Positions 28,062-37,813 of a stretch of 64,000 bases of DNA are shown here, piece by piece. The translations under genes and the position numbers were made by a program. The notes beneath the pieces are model-generated. The model did no database searches. It had not been told where the DNA came from and saw only the letters and a program-made list of their open reading frames with translations. The stretch covers positions 2,232,001 through 2,296,000 of the forward strand of contig NZ_CP138332.1 of NCBI RefSeq assembly GCF_033955345.1, read 5' to 3'. Source of the DNA: Sphingobacterium bambusae (GTDB lineage Bacteria; Bacteroidota; Bacteroidia; Sphingobacteriales; Sphingobacteriaceae). How positions within the stretch are numbered: the first letter of the stretch is position 1; each line of letters opens with the position of its first letter.

Positions 28062-28446
28062 AAACTCTTATTAATACGACGTGTACAGAGAGGAGTTCTT
28101 ACCAATTGGAATAGCTTGTTAGCGCCCGTTGAATCACGTCCAACGAATCCTCTCCTTCAATGGATCTTTCAAAAGAACGACTTTATTCTTGGTCTTTACT
28201 CTGTATAATTATCTACTTTTTACAACATGTTATCATCGCTGGTAAAAACAGCTAAAAAACGACCAATTTCCTTTCAAAAGACCCCTTTGAGCAGGCTTTT
28301 CACCCAACAAAAAACACATTAAAACCAGTAAATCCTTGCAATTATGTTATTTATTTTCCAACTTTAGCCCATTCTGGTCGAACAATAATTTTAAAATTAT
28401 AGTGTTATTGTATCATACGAAACATTATATTAATCACATTGAATTT
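28062..28446. other. Divergent control region of the hydrolase operon
   Basis: 385 bp between divergent genes. No full promoter consensus is visible for either strand. It contains CATGTTATC at 28226-28234, shared with the lyase operon region, listed separately. The remainder is AT-rich with no credible ORF. Confidence 0.5.
28218..28238. promoter_or_regulatory. Candidate locus operator, copy 4
   Basis: TTTTACAA followed by CATGTTATC and ATCGC. The 9-mer is identical to 7595-7603, and TTATCATC is shared with 14678-14685. About 160 bp upstream of the first hydrolase ATG at 28061. Weakest member of the set as to flanks. Confidence 0.35.
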
Positions 28447-29043
28447 ATGTTAAAACGATTTCTATTAGTCACCATTACAGCCTGTTCCTTATCTGTCTTT
28501 GGGCAGACAAAGCCTATGTTACCTTATGCGATACAAAAAGGCTCGCTTAGTGAACAGTTTTTGAATTTGAGCAACCTCTCAAAATCGCAGAATGCTGACT
28601 TTAAGATCATTCGCAAAACGAACCTGGAAATTGTGCGTAAGAACGTACTGGACTCCATTTCTGTGTATCAAAAGGAAATTGCGGAACTTAAGGCGAATTC
28701 ATCATCTTCCGTAACAACCGTGAAAAACTTAAAAGATTCGGTAACCACCTTGGATACCCAATTAAAAGCAGAACAACAGAAAACGGATAGCATTGCTTTT
28801 GTAGGCATAGACTTTGCAAAAGGAACCTACCACACCATGGTGTGGGCCATCATCATTGTTCTGGGCATTGCGTTTCTTGCTACGCTAGCTTCCTTTAGAA
28901 AGGCGAAGGTGGACACCAATGAGCACAAGAAAACCACGGAGGAGTTGCAGGACGAATTGCAAACCTTGCGAAAAAAATCCATGGAGAAAGAGCAATTGTT
29001 GAAGCGACAGCTTTTGGACGAACAAATGAAACGGAATTCCTAA
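28447..29043 (+). CDS. Small membrane protein with signal peptide, coiled coil and one TM helix
   Basis: 198 aa from the ATG at 28447, which starts a signal peptide (MLKRFLLVTITACSLSVFGQ); the frame runs upstream to 28336 without a signal. The exported region (TKPMLPYAIQKGSLSEQFLN, then NLEIVRKNVLDSISVYQKEI) leads into a coiled coil, then a transmembrane helix (MVWAIIIVLGIAFLATLASF) and a charged C-terminal coiled coil (TTEELQDELQTLRKKSMEKE). Similar Bacteroidota proteins have, as far as I recall, been labelled tRNA methyltransferase; nothing here supports that. Function unknown. It stands alone and ends just before a bidirectional terminator. Confidence 0.7.
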   Translation: MLKRFLLVTITACSLSVFGQTKPMLPYAIQKGSLSEQFLNLSNLSKSQNADFKIIRKTNLEIVRKNVLDSISVYQKEIAELKANSSSSVTTVKNLKDSVTTLDTQLKAEQQKTDSIAFVGIDFAKGTYHTMVWAIIIVLGIAFLATLASFRKAKVDTNEHKKTTEELQDELQTLRKKSMEKEQLLKRQLLDEQMKRNS

Positions 29044-29053
29044 AACCGATCAT

Positions 29054-29090
29054 AAAAAAAAGACGTTTGCTCAGCAAACGTCTTTTTTTT
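29054..29090. terminator. Bidirectional terminator between convergent genes
   Basis: AGACGTTTGC and GCAAACGTCT (29061-29083) form a 10-bp stem with a 3-nt loop, flanked by seven A on the left and eight T on the right, so it works on both strands. The T-run contains the stop codon of the minus-strand carboxypeptidase (29089-29091). Confidence 0.92.
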
Positions 29091-30855
29091 ATTTTGATTG
29101 CAGAGGTTGTTCAAGTAGACCTCCTTTTTCGCTATCTACAACGAGCTTGGCCTTATTCGGATTACCTTTTACGATCCAGCGCACCCGCACTTCCCGCATT
29201 CCTTCAATATTGGGCACTTCGATCTGTTCAGGCTTGTATCGCTGCTCCGTGGTGACGTTGAAATCCTTATCCAGCACACGTAAGCCGGTGACGACATCTA
29301 CGCCCTCTAGCCGGATATGGTCGGGACGTTCGATCTTATAGTTCAAATCATGATCAGAATGTGTGGGAATGATACGACTATTCCAAACCGTCGCGTTGAC
29401 TTCAAACAGATTCCCTCCGAGCGGCTTAACATCTGTTTCCAAAACTTCCAGCTTGGGCGTATGATGAGCGTGGTAAATGGTGAAAGCGGCATTTCGGTGC
29501 GCATCTTCCAACAGCAAGAATCCCGGATGGTTTCTCGTATAGTTTTTCTTTGCTCCACCGATTTCTATTTTCCCAAACTGGGGGTGATCGTATTCCTTCC
29601 ATGGCACATAGGCGTCTCCAAAAAGTAGAAGTTTATCAAATTCATAATACTCGTCGCTCTGGCGTAAACCTTGCCCCGCTTTTTCGTTGAACAGCTTATA
29701 TGTCGTCATCAATTCGTTGGAAAATGTAAAAACACCGCGTGCAAGAGCTATAAAATCTATCTCCCCACCAAAGACGGTATATAGGTCTTTATGAATAACG
29801 ATATAGTTGTAGCCGGGAAGCATGCGTTCGCCCACCTTGCCCAGCGCATCATACACCTGCACATCTGCCCGCGAATAATATTTCTCGTCCTGCGCCGCTC
29901 CGGGCCCGCGCAGAATCATCCCGCCATAGTTGTGGTAGGACTGCGCGCCAGCGATATTCTTATGTGCATAAAAGAAAGCCTTTACCGCCTGCGTCTCGGG
30001 AAGGGTGCCTGGATAATACAAGGCGCCATTTTGCACATAATTGGGCTGCCAGTTCCATCCCCAATCCCGGTTAGGATCGTAAGTTCCGGTAATATCTTCG
30101 TTCACCAAGCCATCACCATCGTTGTCAATACCTTCAAATCCGAGCAGCTCATAGTCGCCTACCTCGCCAGCCTTTACAACAACCATCCGATTAGGATTGT
30201 CAGGATCCACCTTATAGCGGCCAGTTTTTGACTTTCTGCGCATCATGACGATATGCCCATCGCCATCCAGATCATCATAGAGATCTTCCGCTACAGCTCC
30301 ATCGCCATCGTTATCAAACGGCCGCCTTCCGGTACGGGAGGAATGCATGGTATTGGGTTCATGTATAAAATAATCCCGAGAATCGGGGTTGATCGTTGGC
30401 GCAATATAAAACACCTTGTCCTGCAGCAATTCCTTAATGAAGGGCACACTGTGGAAGTTTTCAGCGAGATACCAAGCGGTATACATCGCAATCTCCGATC
30501 CTTGCAATTCATTGGCGTGGATGTTACCGTCTATCCACATTCCGGGTTTACGCGCAACATTACCCTTGGAAAAATCAGAGATTGTCAACACGAACATATC
30601 CCTTCCTTCATAGGACTTTCCGATGGATTCATACTTCACCAACTGCGGATACGCTTTCTGCAGGTCTTGGCAAAACTGGGCAATCTGCTTATTGTCGTGG
30701 TAGCGGCTCCAGTTCATAGCCACCTTTGGGTTTGATGGCGACCCGATCGCTCGCAATCCAGCAATTTCTACAGCCTCCTTTTCGCCTTTTTGCTGTGCAT
30801 ACACAAAATTAGATCCGCAGAAGAATGTAGCCAATACTATATATATAAGTCTCAT
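29089..30855 (-). CDS. Secreted M14-family zinc carboxypeptidase
   Basis: 588 aa from the ATG at 30855; the frame extends only to a TTG at 30864. Signal peptide MRLIYIVLATFFCGSNFVYA. M14 peptidase domain with zinc ligands H113 and E116 (NIHANE) and H308 (QSYHNYGG), substrate-binding arginine region PTINPDSRDYF and DPNRDWGW, and catalytic glutamate E381 in FTFSNELMTT. Several DNDGDG loops (DNDGDGAVAED, DLDGDGH, DNDGDGLVNED) inserted in the domain probably bind calcium. It would remove C-terminal residues from peptides outside the cytoplasm. It is the second gene of a pair, 11 bp after the stop of a related but altered protein. Confidence 0.92.
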   Translation of the reverse strand: MRLIYIVLATFFCGSNFVYAQQKGEKEAVEIAGLRAIGSPSNPKVAMNWSRYHDNKQIAQFCQDLQKAYPQLVKYESIGKSYEGRDMFVLTISDFSKGNVARKPGMWIDGNIHANELQGSEIAMYTAWYLAENFHSVPFIKELLQDKVFYIAPTINPDSRDYFIHEPNTMHSSRTGRRPFDNDGDGAVAEDLYDDLDGDGHIVMMRRKSKTGRYKVDPDNPNRMVVVKAGEVGDYELLGFEGIDNDGDGLVNEDITGTYDPNRDWGWNWQPNYVQNGALYYPGTLPETQAVKAFFYAHKNIAGAQSYHNYGGMILRGPGAAQDEKYYSRADVQVYDALGKVGERMLPGYNYIVIHKDLYTVFGGEIDFIALARGVFTFSNELMTTYKLFNEKAGQGLRQSDEYYEFDKLLLFGDAYVPWKEYDHPQFGKIEIGGAKKNYTRNHPGFLLLEDAHRNAAFTIYHAHHTPKLEVLETDVKPLGGNLFEVNATVWNSRIIPTHSDHDLNYKIERPDHIRLEGVDVVTGLRVLDKDFNVTTEQRYKPEQIEVPNIEGMREVRVRWIVKGNPNKAKLVVDSEKGGLLEQPLQSK

Positions 30856-30866
30856 GATGTTCAAAG

Positions 30867-32480
30867 TTATAGGTTTACGTTAATGGTTTGCTCGCCTGCA
30901 GTAGGGCATCCTGCAGTTATCTCTACGCCACCTTTCCCTTGAATAAGCCAAGAAAACTGTTGCGAAGAACCGCCTTGTAGTGTAGGATATAGTTGTAAGC
31001 GCTTGCCGCTTAAAAATTTCTGATTTTTCTGCAATGTACATACAGCTTTCATTTTGGATACATGTTTGATCTTATCTGCAATCTCGGGGTAGGTCGATAG
31101 CATGCCTGTATTCACCACACGGATGTCTACCCGAAAGATGTTGTCTCCCAAGGGCGTGACCACAGGCGGTTCAAATTCGAGCCTTGCCATATTGTTCAAC
31201 AAGGATAGCACAAATTCAGTATGCGCATCCGTTGCACTTTGTAGAAACACCTTCGGAGGATTGTTTCTAAAGATATCCACCACTCCGCCAACCTCAACTT
31301 CTTGCTCTGGGAAATCAGGATGCTTGATTTTGGTCCAAGGCAATAGGGCTCCTGTCACATTATTCGTGGTAGCCCATTGTAAAAATTGATCATTGCCGTT
31401 TTTAGATGCAGCACTGGCTTTTGTCTTCGTGGAGTCCTGCAGCGAAGGCCACCACACTGGCGTTGCAAAGCTATACTTCCCATGATGATAGTAAGCCGTA
31501 TTGGAAAAATCGCCACCTTGTGCAGCAAGCTTTGGCGCAGCCCCCAAGGCTGAGGTGGCTCGGTTGTAGATACTGCTCACAAATTTGGATACCTCGACGT
31601 CCTTGGCCGACCATGACCCAATGATGCGTTCGCCCGCTTTCCGCGGATCGAATGTCTCGGGCTCGGACAGGTTATTACCAAGGCCAAAATGCAATACGGC
31701 CGCAATTTGTGGATGATCGAATATAAAGTCGACAATGGCGCGGGTTTCCGGTTCAGAAGCCGCATAATCGCCACTTTCTACTGTAAATGGTCTGTAGTCA
31801 AAGGTGAAATTTCGATTGATATTTACTCCCCCGTCACCATCCTCGGCAAAGAGACCATCTTGATCTACATCTCGCCCTTCTGCATACAGGTCGTATATTC
31901 CCTGCTGCCCTTTGCCGCGATCAGCCTCGACCAGGTAATCCGGATGTCCACTATCGGGCAGATATTTCCCACTGACACGACGCACACGCATTTGAGAGAT
32001 AATACCATCACCGTTCAAGTCTTGCGCCGGGTCTTCGTTCAAGCGACCATCGCGATCGTTGTCAATGACGCGCGCATTTCCCGACAGCCATATTTGCGAT
32101 GCGGTGTTACGCTTGTAGGCATCTGGATTTAAAATGGGAACAATCCAAATGGAGCGTTCGCGGAGCACAGCGGCTAACGAATCTTTCGGCAGATTCAATA
32201 TGTTTTTAGCCAGTTCCACGGCACTCAGAATTCCCGCGGGGTGTTTGCCATCAATTCCTGCAACCACAAGCAAGGTGGGTTTTGCAGCTTGGCCGGCTTG
32301 AATCTTGATCAGCGGAATAGCTTCGCCTCCAAAGCTCTTTCCAATGCTGGCGGCTCCTGCTCCTGAACGCGTGGAAATGTCTCGAATCTCAGCAGTAAGC
32401 TGGCTGTAAGTGGGATAATTGAGCTGGCTCCAGGCAGCAAAGGGGAGCATCGCAAGAAAAACGAATAGGCCTATCTTCAT
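30867..32480 (-). CDS. M14-like secreted protein lacking the zinc-ligand glutamate
   Basis: 537 aa, signal MKIGLFVFLAMLPFAAWSQ. It keeps the M14 scaffold of its neighbour: LNPDAYKRNT, INRNFTFDYRP, DNDRDGRLNED, DLNGDG, DVDQDGLFAEDGDGG. The zinc motif HxxE is replaced by H80-P-A-G (GIDGKHPAGIL), so E is missing at the +3 place, and the second histidine region reads VLHFGLGNN (H264). It is probably a pseudo-enzyme or uses a different metal site. It is first in the operon and intact in frame, so decay is not the explanation. It may act as a partner or regulator of the active carboxypeptidase; this is inference. Confidence 0.8.
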   Translation of the reverse strand: MKIGLFVFLAMLPFAAWSQLNYPTYSQLTAEIRDISTRSGAGAASIGKSFGGEAIPLIKIQAGQAAKPTLLVVAGIDGKHPAGILSAVELAKNILNLPKDSLAAVLRERSIWIVPILNPDAYKRNTASQIWLSGNARVIDNDRDGRLNEDPAQDLNGDGIISQMRVRRVSGKYLPDSGHPDYLVEADRGKGQQGIYDLYAEGRDVDQDGLFAEDGDGGVNINRNFTFDYRPFTVESGDYAASEPETRAIVDFIFDHPQIAAVLHFGLGNNLSEPETFDPRKAGERIIGSWSAKDVEVSKFVSSIYNRATSALGAAPKLAAQGGDFSNTAYYHHGKYSFATPVWWPSLQDSTKTKASAASKNGNDQFLQWATTNNVTGALLPWTKIKHPDFPEQEVEVGGVVDIFRNNPPKVFLQSATDAHTEFVLSLLNNMARLEFEPPVVTPLGDNIFRVDIRVVNTGMLSTYPEIADKIKHVSKMKAVCTLQKNQKFLSGKRLQLYPTLQGGSSQQFSWLIQGKGGVEITAGCPTAGEQTINVNL

Positions 32481-32768
32481 AAAAACCGGTGTAGAATGTT
32501 GTCAATTAGTAAATTGAAACTAAACTAAGCATTACAAACCAAAAGTCATATGAAACCAAAGTAACATTTCGATAATAATCGACGGTACAATCGGCTTTGT
32601 GAAGAAAAGAAGCCACCATAGATCGACGCTTGTTTCATAAATTCTAAGCCCCTTGAAAACAGACGTGAGCTATACGTATTTACGCCCTCTTCAGGGATCG
32701 ATCTCGCTAAGAAAAAATACGGTTGGGAAAGTTTGCAGGATAAAAATAAAATTATTATCACTAAGCGT
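32481..32768. other. Divergent spacer between M14 operon and atpD
   Basis: About 290 bp without a gene. Only the atpD promoter (listed next) is clear. On the minus strand TTACTTTG near 32562 is a one-mismatch -7 box that might serve the M14 operon; no -33 partner is seen. Confidence 0.4.
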
Positions 32769-32799
32769 TTTGCTTTTAAATAGATATAGCTTATTTTTG
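32769..32799 (+). promoter_or_regulatory. atpD promoter, full Bacteroidota consensus
   Basis: TTTG (32769-32772), 19-bp spacer, TATTTTTG (32792-32799), an exact fit to TTTG-N19-TAnnTTTG. It predicts transcription start near 32806 and a leader of about 60 nt before the ATG at 32867. Confidence 0.8.
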
Positions 32800-32848
32800 C
32801 CTTCCAAAATCCGGGTGTGAAAATCATCTGTTTTAAATTGATTAATAA

Positions 32849-34369
<1,521 letters not shown>

Positions 34370-34370
34370 T

Positions 34371-34448
34371 AGTACAGAGTATAGCGTATTGAGTAGTGAG
34401 ATATGATCATGACTCAATACGCATTACGCAATACACAATACATCACTA
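34371..34448. repeat. Low-complexity imperfect inverted repeat between atpD and atpC
   Basis: The whole 80-bp spacer is one structure. GCGTATTGAGT (34384-34394) is perfectly complementary to ACTCAATACGC (34412-34422) across a 17-nt loop, and the flanks add weaker complementarity. The right arm is internally repetitive (CAATACGC, TACGCAATAC, ACAATAC) and stops 1-2 nt before the atpC start. It may tune the β:ε ratio or be a remnant of a mobile intergenic element of the same architecture as those in the ilv-leu cluster. Confidence 0.65.
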
Positions 34449-34449
34449 A

Positions 34450-34698
34450 ATGAAATTAACAATCATTACTCCAGATAAATTAGCATACGAAGGTGAAGTC
34501 ACTGCGGTGACCGTCCCTGGAAGTGCCGGTTCTTTTCAAATTTTAAAGGATCACGCTCCTATTGTGTCTACTTTAGAGGATGGCAAAGTCATTATTCAAG
34601 GAAACGAAGGCCAAATTATTCTGGTCATTAACGGTGGAGTTGTGGAAGCCAAGGAAAATAACATCACAGTATTAGCAGAAGGAATCGTTGAAGAATAA
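34450..34698 (+). CDS. atpC: F1 ATP synthase subunit ε, short form
   Basis: 82 aa, matching only the N-terminal β-sandwich of ε (KLTIITPDKLAYEGEVTAVT, GSAGSFQILKDHAPIVSTL, INGGVVEAKENNITVLAE). The C-terminal helical hairpin that inhibits ATP hydrolysis in longer ε subunits (about 130-140 aa) is absent, without sign of frameshift: a terminator follows at once. Short ε is common in Bacteroidota. It links the central stalk to the c-ring. It is translated from the atpD message, after the inverted-repeat spacer. Confidence 0.95.
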   Translation: MKLTIITPDKLAYEGEVTAVTVPGSAGSFQILKDHAPIVSTLEDGKVIIQGNEGQIILVINGGVVEAKENNITVLAEGIVEE

Positions 34699-34716
34699 GT
34701 AAAAGATACAAAGATG

Positions 34717-34754
34717 AAAAGCCCTTAAGACTTCCAAGTTTTAAGGGCTTTTTT
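34717..34754 (+). terminator. Terminator of atpDC
   Basis: AAGCCCTTAA and TTAAGGGCTT form a 10-bp stem with a 12-nt loop followed by TTTTTT, 19 bp after the atpC stop. Confidence 0.9.
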
Positions 34755-34923
34755 ATTGATGTTGTATTGGTTGGTGTCGTGATCTCCCTACTGAATTTCG
34801 CTGCGAAAAATAGGGCAGTTTAGGTAGGCTTCAACTACGGCATTTTTAAAACTTTCTCCAACAATTTGAACATTTTAAGCAGAATTCGAGCATTATCAAC
34901 GGAAATTAGAAAAACAAAAAAAC

Positions 34924-34985
34924 ATACTCATTCTAATTTTAGTCTACTCGATGAAAAATAAAATTTTATATGAGTATTAGTAGAC
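34924..34985 (+). promoter_or_regulatory. Interlocking inverted repeats in the ilv leader region
   Basis: Four short arms in the order L1 L2 R1 R2: ATACTCAT (34924), GTCTACT (34942), ATGAGTAT (34970), AGTAGAC (34979). L1 pairs with R1 and L2 with R2, so the two stems cross. If transcribed, the RNA could form a pseudoknot or two alternative states. It lies 165 bp upstream of ilvE. The rest of 34755-35150 shows neither a Leu/Ile/Val-rich leader peptide nor a clear promoter. Confidence 0.35.
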
Positions 34986-35150
34986 AGAATTAAAAAACAT
35001 AAAAAATAAAAATTCAAAATATTAAACTTTTTCAAAATAATCTGTTTTGCTATTGTAAAGAATTTCGAATAGAACTAACTTAACCAAAGTGAAATTCGTC
35101 TGCGCAAAATCTTGGGGAAGGAAGACATTTCGTAACAGACAAAAATCAAC

Positions 35151-36047
35151 ATGAATATGCAGTATTACAATCAAGACACGTACATCTATTTGAACGGAGA
35201 TTTTGTGAAGGCTTCGGAAGCAGGAGCTGATCTCTTCGGGCAATCCCTTCATTATGGCTATGGCGCATTTGAAGGCCTACGGGCGTACAACACTCACCAT
35301 GGGATACGCATATTCAAAGCTGAAGAACATTTTGACCGTCTACAACAATCTTGCGAGGCTATACACCTGCCCTATACATGGAGCACGCAGCAATTGATGG
35401 ATGCTACTTATGAGTTGTTGGAGAAAAACAACTTACGAGCGGCCTATATACGTCCATTGGTTTTCTCGGGTCCCAACATGCACCTGACGGCAGCAACAAC
35501 GGCCAACATTATGATAGCTGCTTGGGAATGGGGACCTTACCTCGGTCAGAACCTACTACGTGTTTGCACATCAACCGTCGAGCGGCCCAACCCAAAATCC
35601 TTCCCAGTAGAAGCAAAAGTCTCTGGACAGTATGTAAATGCTATTCTAGCGAGTAATGAAGCTATAAAACGCGGATTTGACGAGGCCCTATTATTAGATC
35701 AGGATGGATTTGTAGCGCAGGCATCAAGCGAAAACTTATTTATAGAAAAAGATTTTAAATTATACACCCCACCTTTGGATCAGGTGTTCCCAGGTATTAC
35801 ACGCCAAACCGTGATCGAGCTCTGCAAGGAGCTCCATATTGATGTTGTTGAGAAAAAACTGAGCATTCAAGATGTTCTAGAAGCTGATAGCGCTTTCTTA
35901 AGCGGAACAGCATCAGAAATCATCGGCATCAAAGAAGTTAACGGCGTTACATACAAAGAGGACTGGGAGCATACCATCGGTGCATCTATCCAAAGAAAAT
36001 ACAAAAAATTAGTTTTAGAAGAAGAGAATTATGAAGTCATCATCTGA
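35151..36047 (+). CDS. ilvE: Branched-chain amino acid aminotransferase
   Basis: 298 aa, class IV PLP-dependent aminotransferase that makes Leu, Ile and Val from their keto acids. [19 protein letters not shown] and the PLP lysine K156 in [14 protein letters not shown] are diagnostic; ASSENLFI and [13 protein letters not shown] (phosphate-binding turn) follow. Length is normal. First gene of the ilv-leu cluster; its last 17 bp overlap ilvD, indicating coupled translation. A second ATG two codons in (35157) is an alternative start. Confidence 0.96.
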   Translation: MNMQYYNQDTYIYLNGDFVKASEAGADLFGQSLHYGYGAFEGLRAYNTHHGIRIFKAEEHFDRLQQSCEAIHLPYTWSTQQLMDATYELLEKNNLRAAYIRPLVFSGPNMHLTAATTANIMIAAWEWGPYLGQNLLRVCTSTVERPNPKSFPVEAKVSGQYVNAILASNEAIKRGFDEALLLDQDGFVAQASSENLFIEKDFKLYTPPLDQVFPGITRQTVIELCKELHIDVVEKKLSIQDVLEADSAFLSGTASEIIGIKEVNGVTYKEDWEHTIGASIQRKYKKLVLEEENYEVII

Positions 36048-37731
36048 CCAGGAAAACGCATTGAACAAATACAGTCGCATCTTTACCCAAGATGAAACGC
36101 AACCCGCTGCCAAAGCCATGCTGTATGGCATCGGGCTGACAGATGCGGACATGGAAAAGGCGCAGGTAGGCATAGCAAGTATGGGCTATGATGGAAACAC
36201 CTGCAACATGCACTTGAACGACCTTGCACAGGTCGTCAAAAAAGGTGTGTGGGGGAATGGTCTGGTTGGACTTACTTTCGGAACAATAGGTGTGAGTGAC
36301 GGGATGAGCAACGGTACCGACGGTATGCGGTACTCTTTGGTTTCTCGCGATGTCATTGCCGATAGTATAGAGACTATCTGCGGTGGGCAATATTATGATG
36401 GCTTGATCGCCATCCCAGGATGTGACAAAAACATGCCAGGCGCCGTCATGGCTATGGGCAGATTGGACAGACCGGCCATCATGGTCTACGGTGGAACCAT
36501 CGCACCGGGACACTATAAAGGGCAAGAATTGAACATTGTCTCGGCTTTCGAAGCGCTGGGTCAACGCCTTTGCGGCAACCTATCCGACGAAGATTATGAA
36601 GGTATCATCAAGCATACCTGTCCTGGCGCTGGTGCCTGCGGTGGTATGTATACCGCAAACACTATGGCAGCAGCCATCGAGGCTCTAGGCATGAGCTTGC
36701 CCTACTCTTCCTCAAACCCTGCCGAATCCGAAGACAAGAAAACCGAATGCACCGATGCCGGTAAATACATCCGTGTATTGTTGGAGAAAGATATTAAGCC
36801 GTCCGATATTATGACTCGCAAAGCGTTCGAAAATGCGCTACGCACCATTATTATATTGGGAGGAAGCACAAATGCGGTGCTACACTTTATTGCTATTGGA
36901 AAGTCTGTGGGCGTCGACATCTCGCAAGACGATTTCCAACGTATGTCGGACATAACCCCGGTATTGGCCGACTTTAAGCCTTCCGGAAAATATCTGATGC
37001 AGGATTTGCACCAGTATGGTGGCACGCCTGCGGTGATGCGGTATTTATTGGACGAAGGCTTATTGCACGGCGACTGCCTCACGGTAACAGGCAAGACTGT
37101 GGCAGAAAACTTGGCAGACGTCAAATCTATTATCGATTACAACCAACCTATCGTCAAGCCTTTAAGCAACCCTATCAAAGCGACAGGCCACTTACAGATT
37201 TTGTACGGAAACCTCGCAGAGAAAGGATCGGTCGCTAAGATCTCCGGAAAAGAAGGCGAAAAATTCACAGGCCCTGCACGCGTTTTCGATGGTGAACATG
37301 AACTAGTTGAAGGAATCTCAACGGGACGCATAAAACCAGGCGACGTCGTCGTTATCAAGAACTCGGGACCCAAAGGCGCTCCAGGTATGCCAGAAATGTT
37401 GAAACCCACTTCCCTCATCATCGGTGCAGGTTTAGGAAATTCGGTGGCTTTGATCACCGACGGTCGCTTCTCTGGCGGAACACACGGATTTGTGGTGGGC
37501 CACATCACTCCAGAAGCGTATTCTGGCGGTCTGATCGGTCTTGTGGAAGATGATGACGTCATTGAGATTGATGCGGTGAACAACTCGTTAAACCTTGATG
37601 TGAGCGATGCCGTTATTGCCGAAAGACGTGCTAAGTGGACACAACCGGCATTAAAGGTTAGCAAAGGTGTATTGTACAAATATGCAAAAACCGTTGCCGA
37701 TGCTTCAGAAGGCTGCGTGACAGATTTATAG
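36031..37731 (+). CDS. ilvD: Dihydroxy-acid dehydratase
   Basis: 566 aa Fe-S enzyme converting dihydroxy-acids to keto acids in Val, Leu and Ile synthesis. Cluster cysteines are C58 (GNTCNMH), C131 ([10 protein letters not shown]) and C203 ([14 protein letters not shown]), the arrangement of the [2Fe-2S] IlvD group. The signature [19 protein letters not shown] is near the C terminus. The ATG at 36031 lies inside ilvE in another frame and is preceded by a purine-rich GAAGAAGAG, one of the few SD-like sites here. It is followed by an A-rich/T-rich junction element before ilvB. Confidence 0.97.
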   Translation: MKSSSDQENALNKYSRIFTQDETQPAAKAMLYGIGLTDADMEKAQVGIASMGYDGNTCNMHLNDLAQVVKKGVWGNGLVGLTFGTIGVSDGMSNGTDGMRYSLVSRDVIADSIETICGGQYYDGLIAIPGCDKNMPGAVMAMGRLDRPAIMVYGGTIAPGHYKGQELNIVSAFEALGQRLCGNLSDEDYEGIIKHTCPGAGACGGMYTANTMAAAIEALGMSLPYSSSNPAESEDKKTECTDAGKYIRVLLEKDIKPSDIMTRKAFENALRTIIILGGSTNAVLHFIAIGKSVGVDISQDDFQRMSDITPVLADFKPSGKYLMQDLHQYGGTPAVMRYLLDEGLLHGDCLTVTGKTVAENLADVKSIIDYNQPIVKPLSNPIKATGHLQILYGNLAEKGSVAKISGKEGEKFTGPARVFDGEHELVEGISTGRIKPGDVVVIKNSGPKGAPGMPEMLKPTSLIIGAGLGNSVALITDGRFSGGTHGFVVGHITPEAYSGGLIGLVEDDDVIEIDAVNNSLNLDVSDAVIAERRAKWTQPALKVSKGVLYKYAKTVADASEGCVTDL

Positions 37732-37810
37732 AAATTAAAAAGGGAAAAAATTAAAAATTAACATGGTAGAATGTCAACCAGTTTTTTGACTTTTTACTTT
37801 TGACTTAAAA
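37731..37810 (+). repeat. A-rich/T-rich junction element, ilvD-ilvB
   Basis: An A-rich left arm (37731-37762, with AATTAAAAAGGG and AATTAAAAATTAAC) and a T-rich right arm (37781-37810, with TTTTTTGACTTTTTAC and TTTTGACTT) flank an 18-nt centre. The arms are roughly complementary. The right arm ends 3 nt before the ilvB ATG. The plan matches the pair of arms enclosing the four-helix-bundle gene downstream, but without an ORF. Confidence 0.65.
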
Positions 37811-37813
37811 ACG

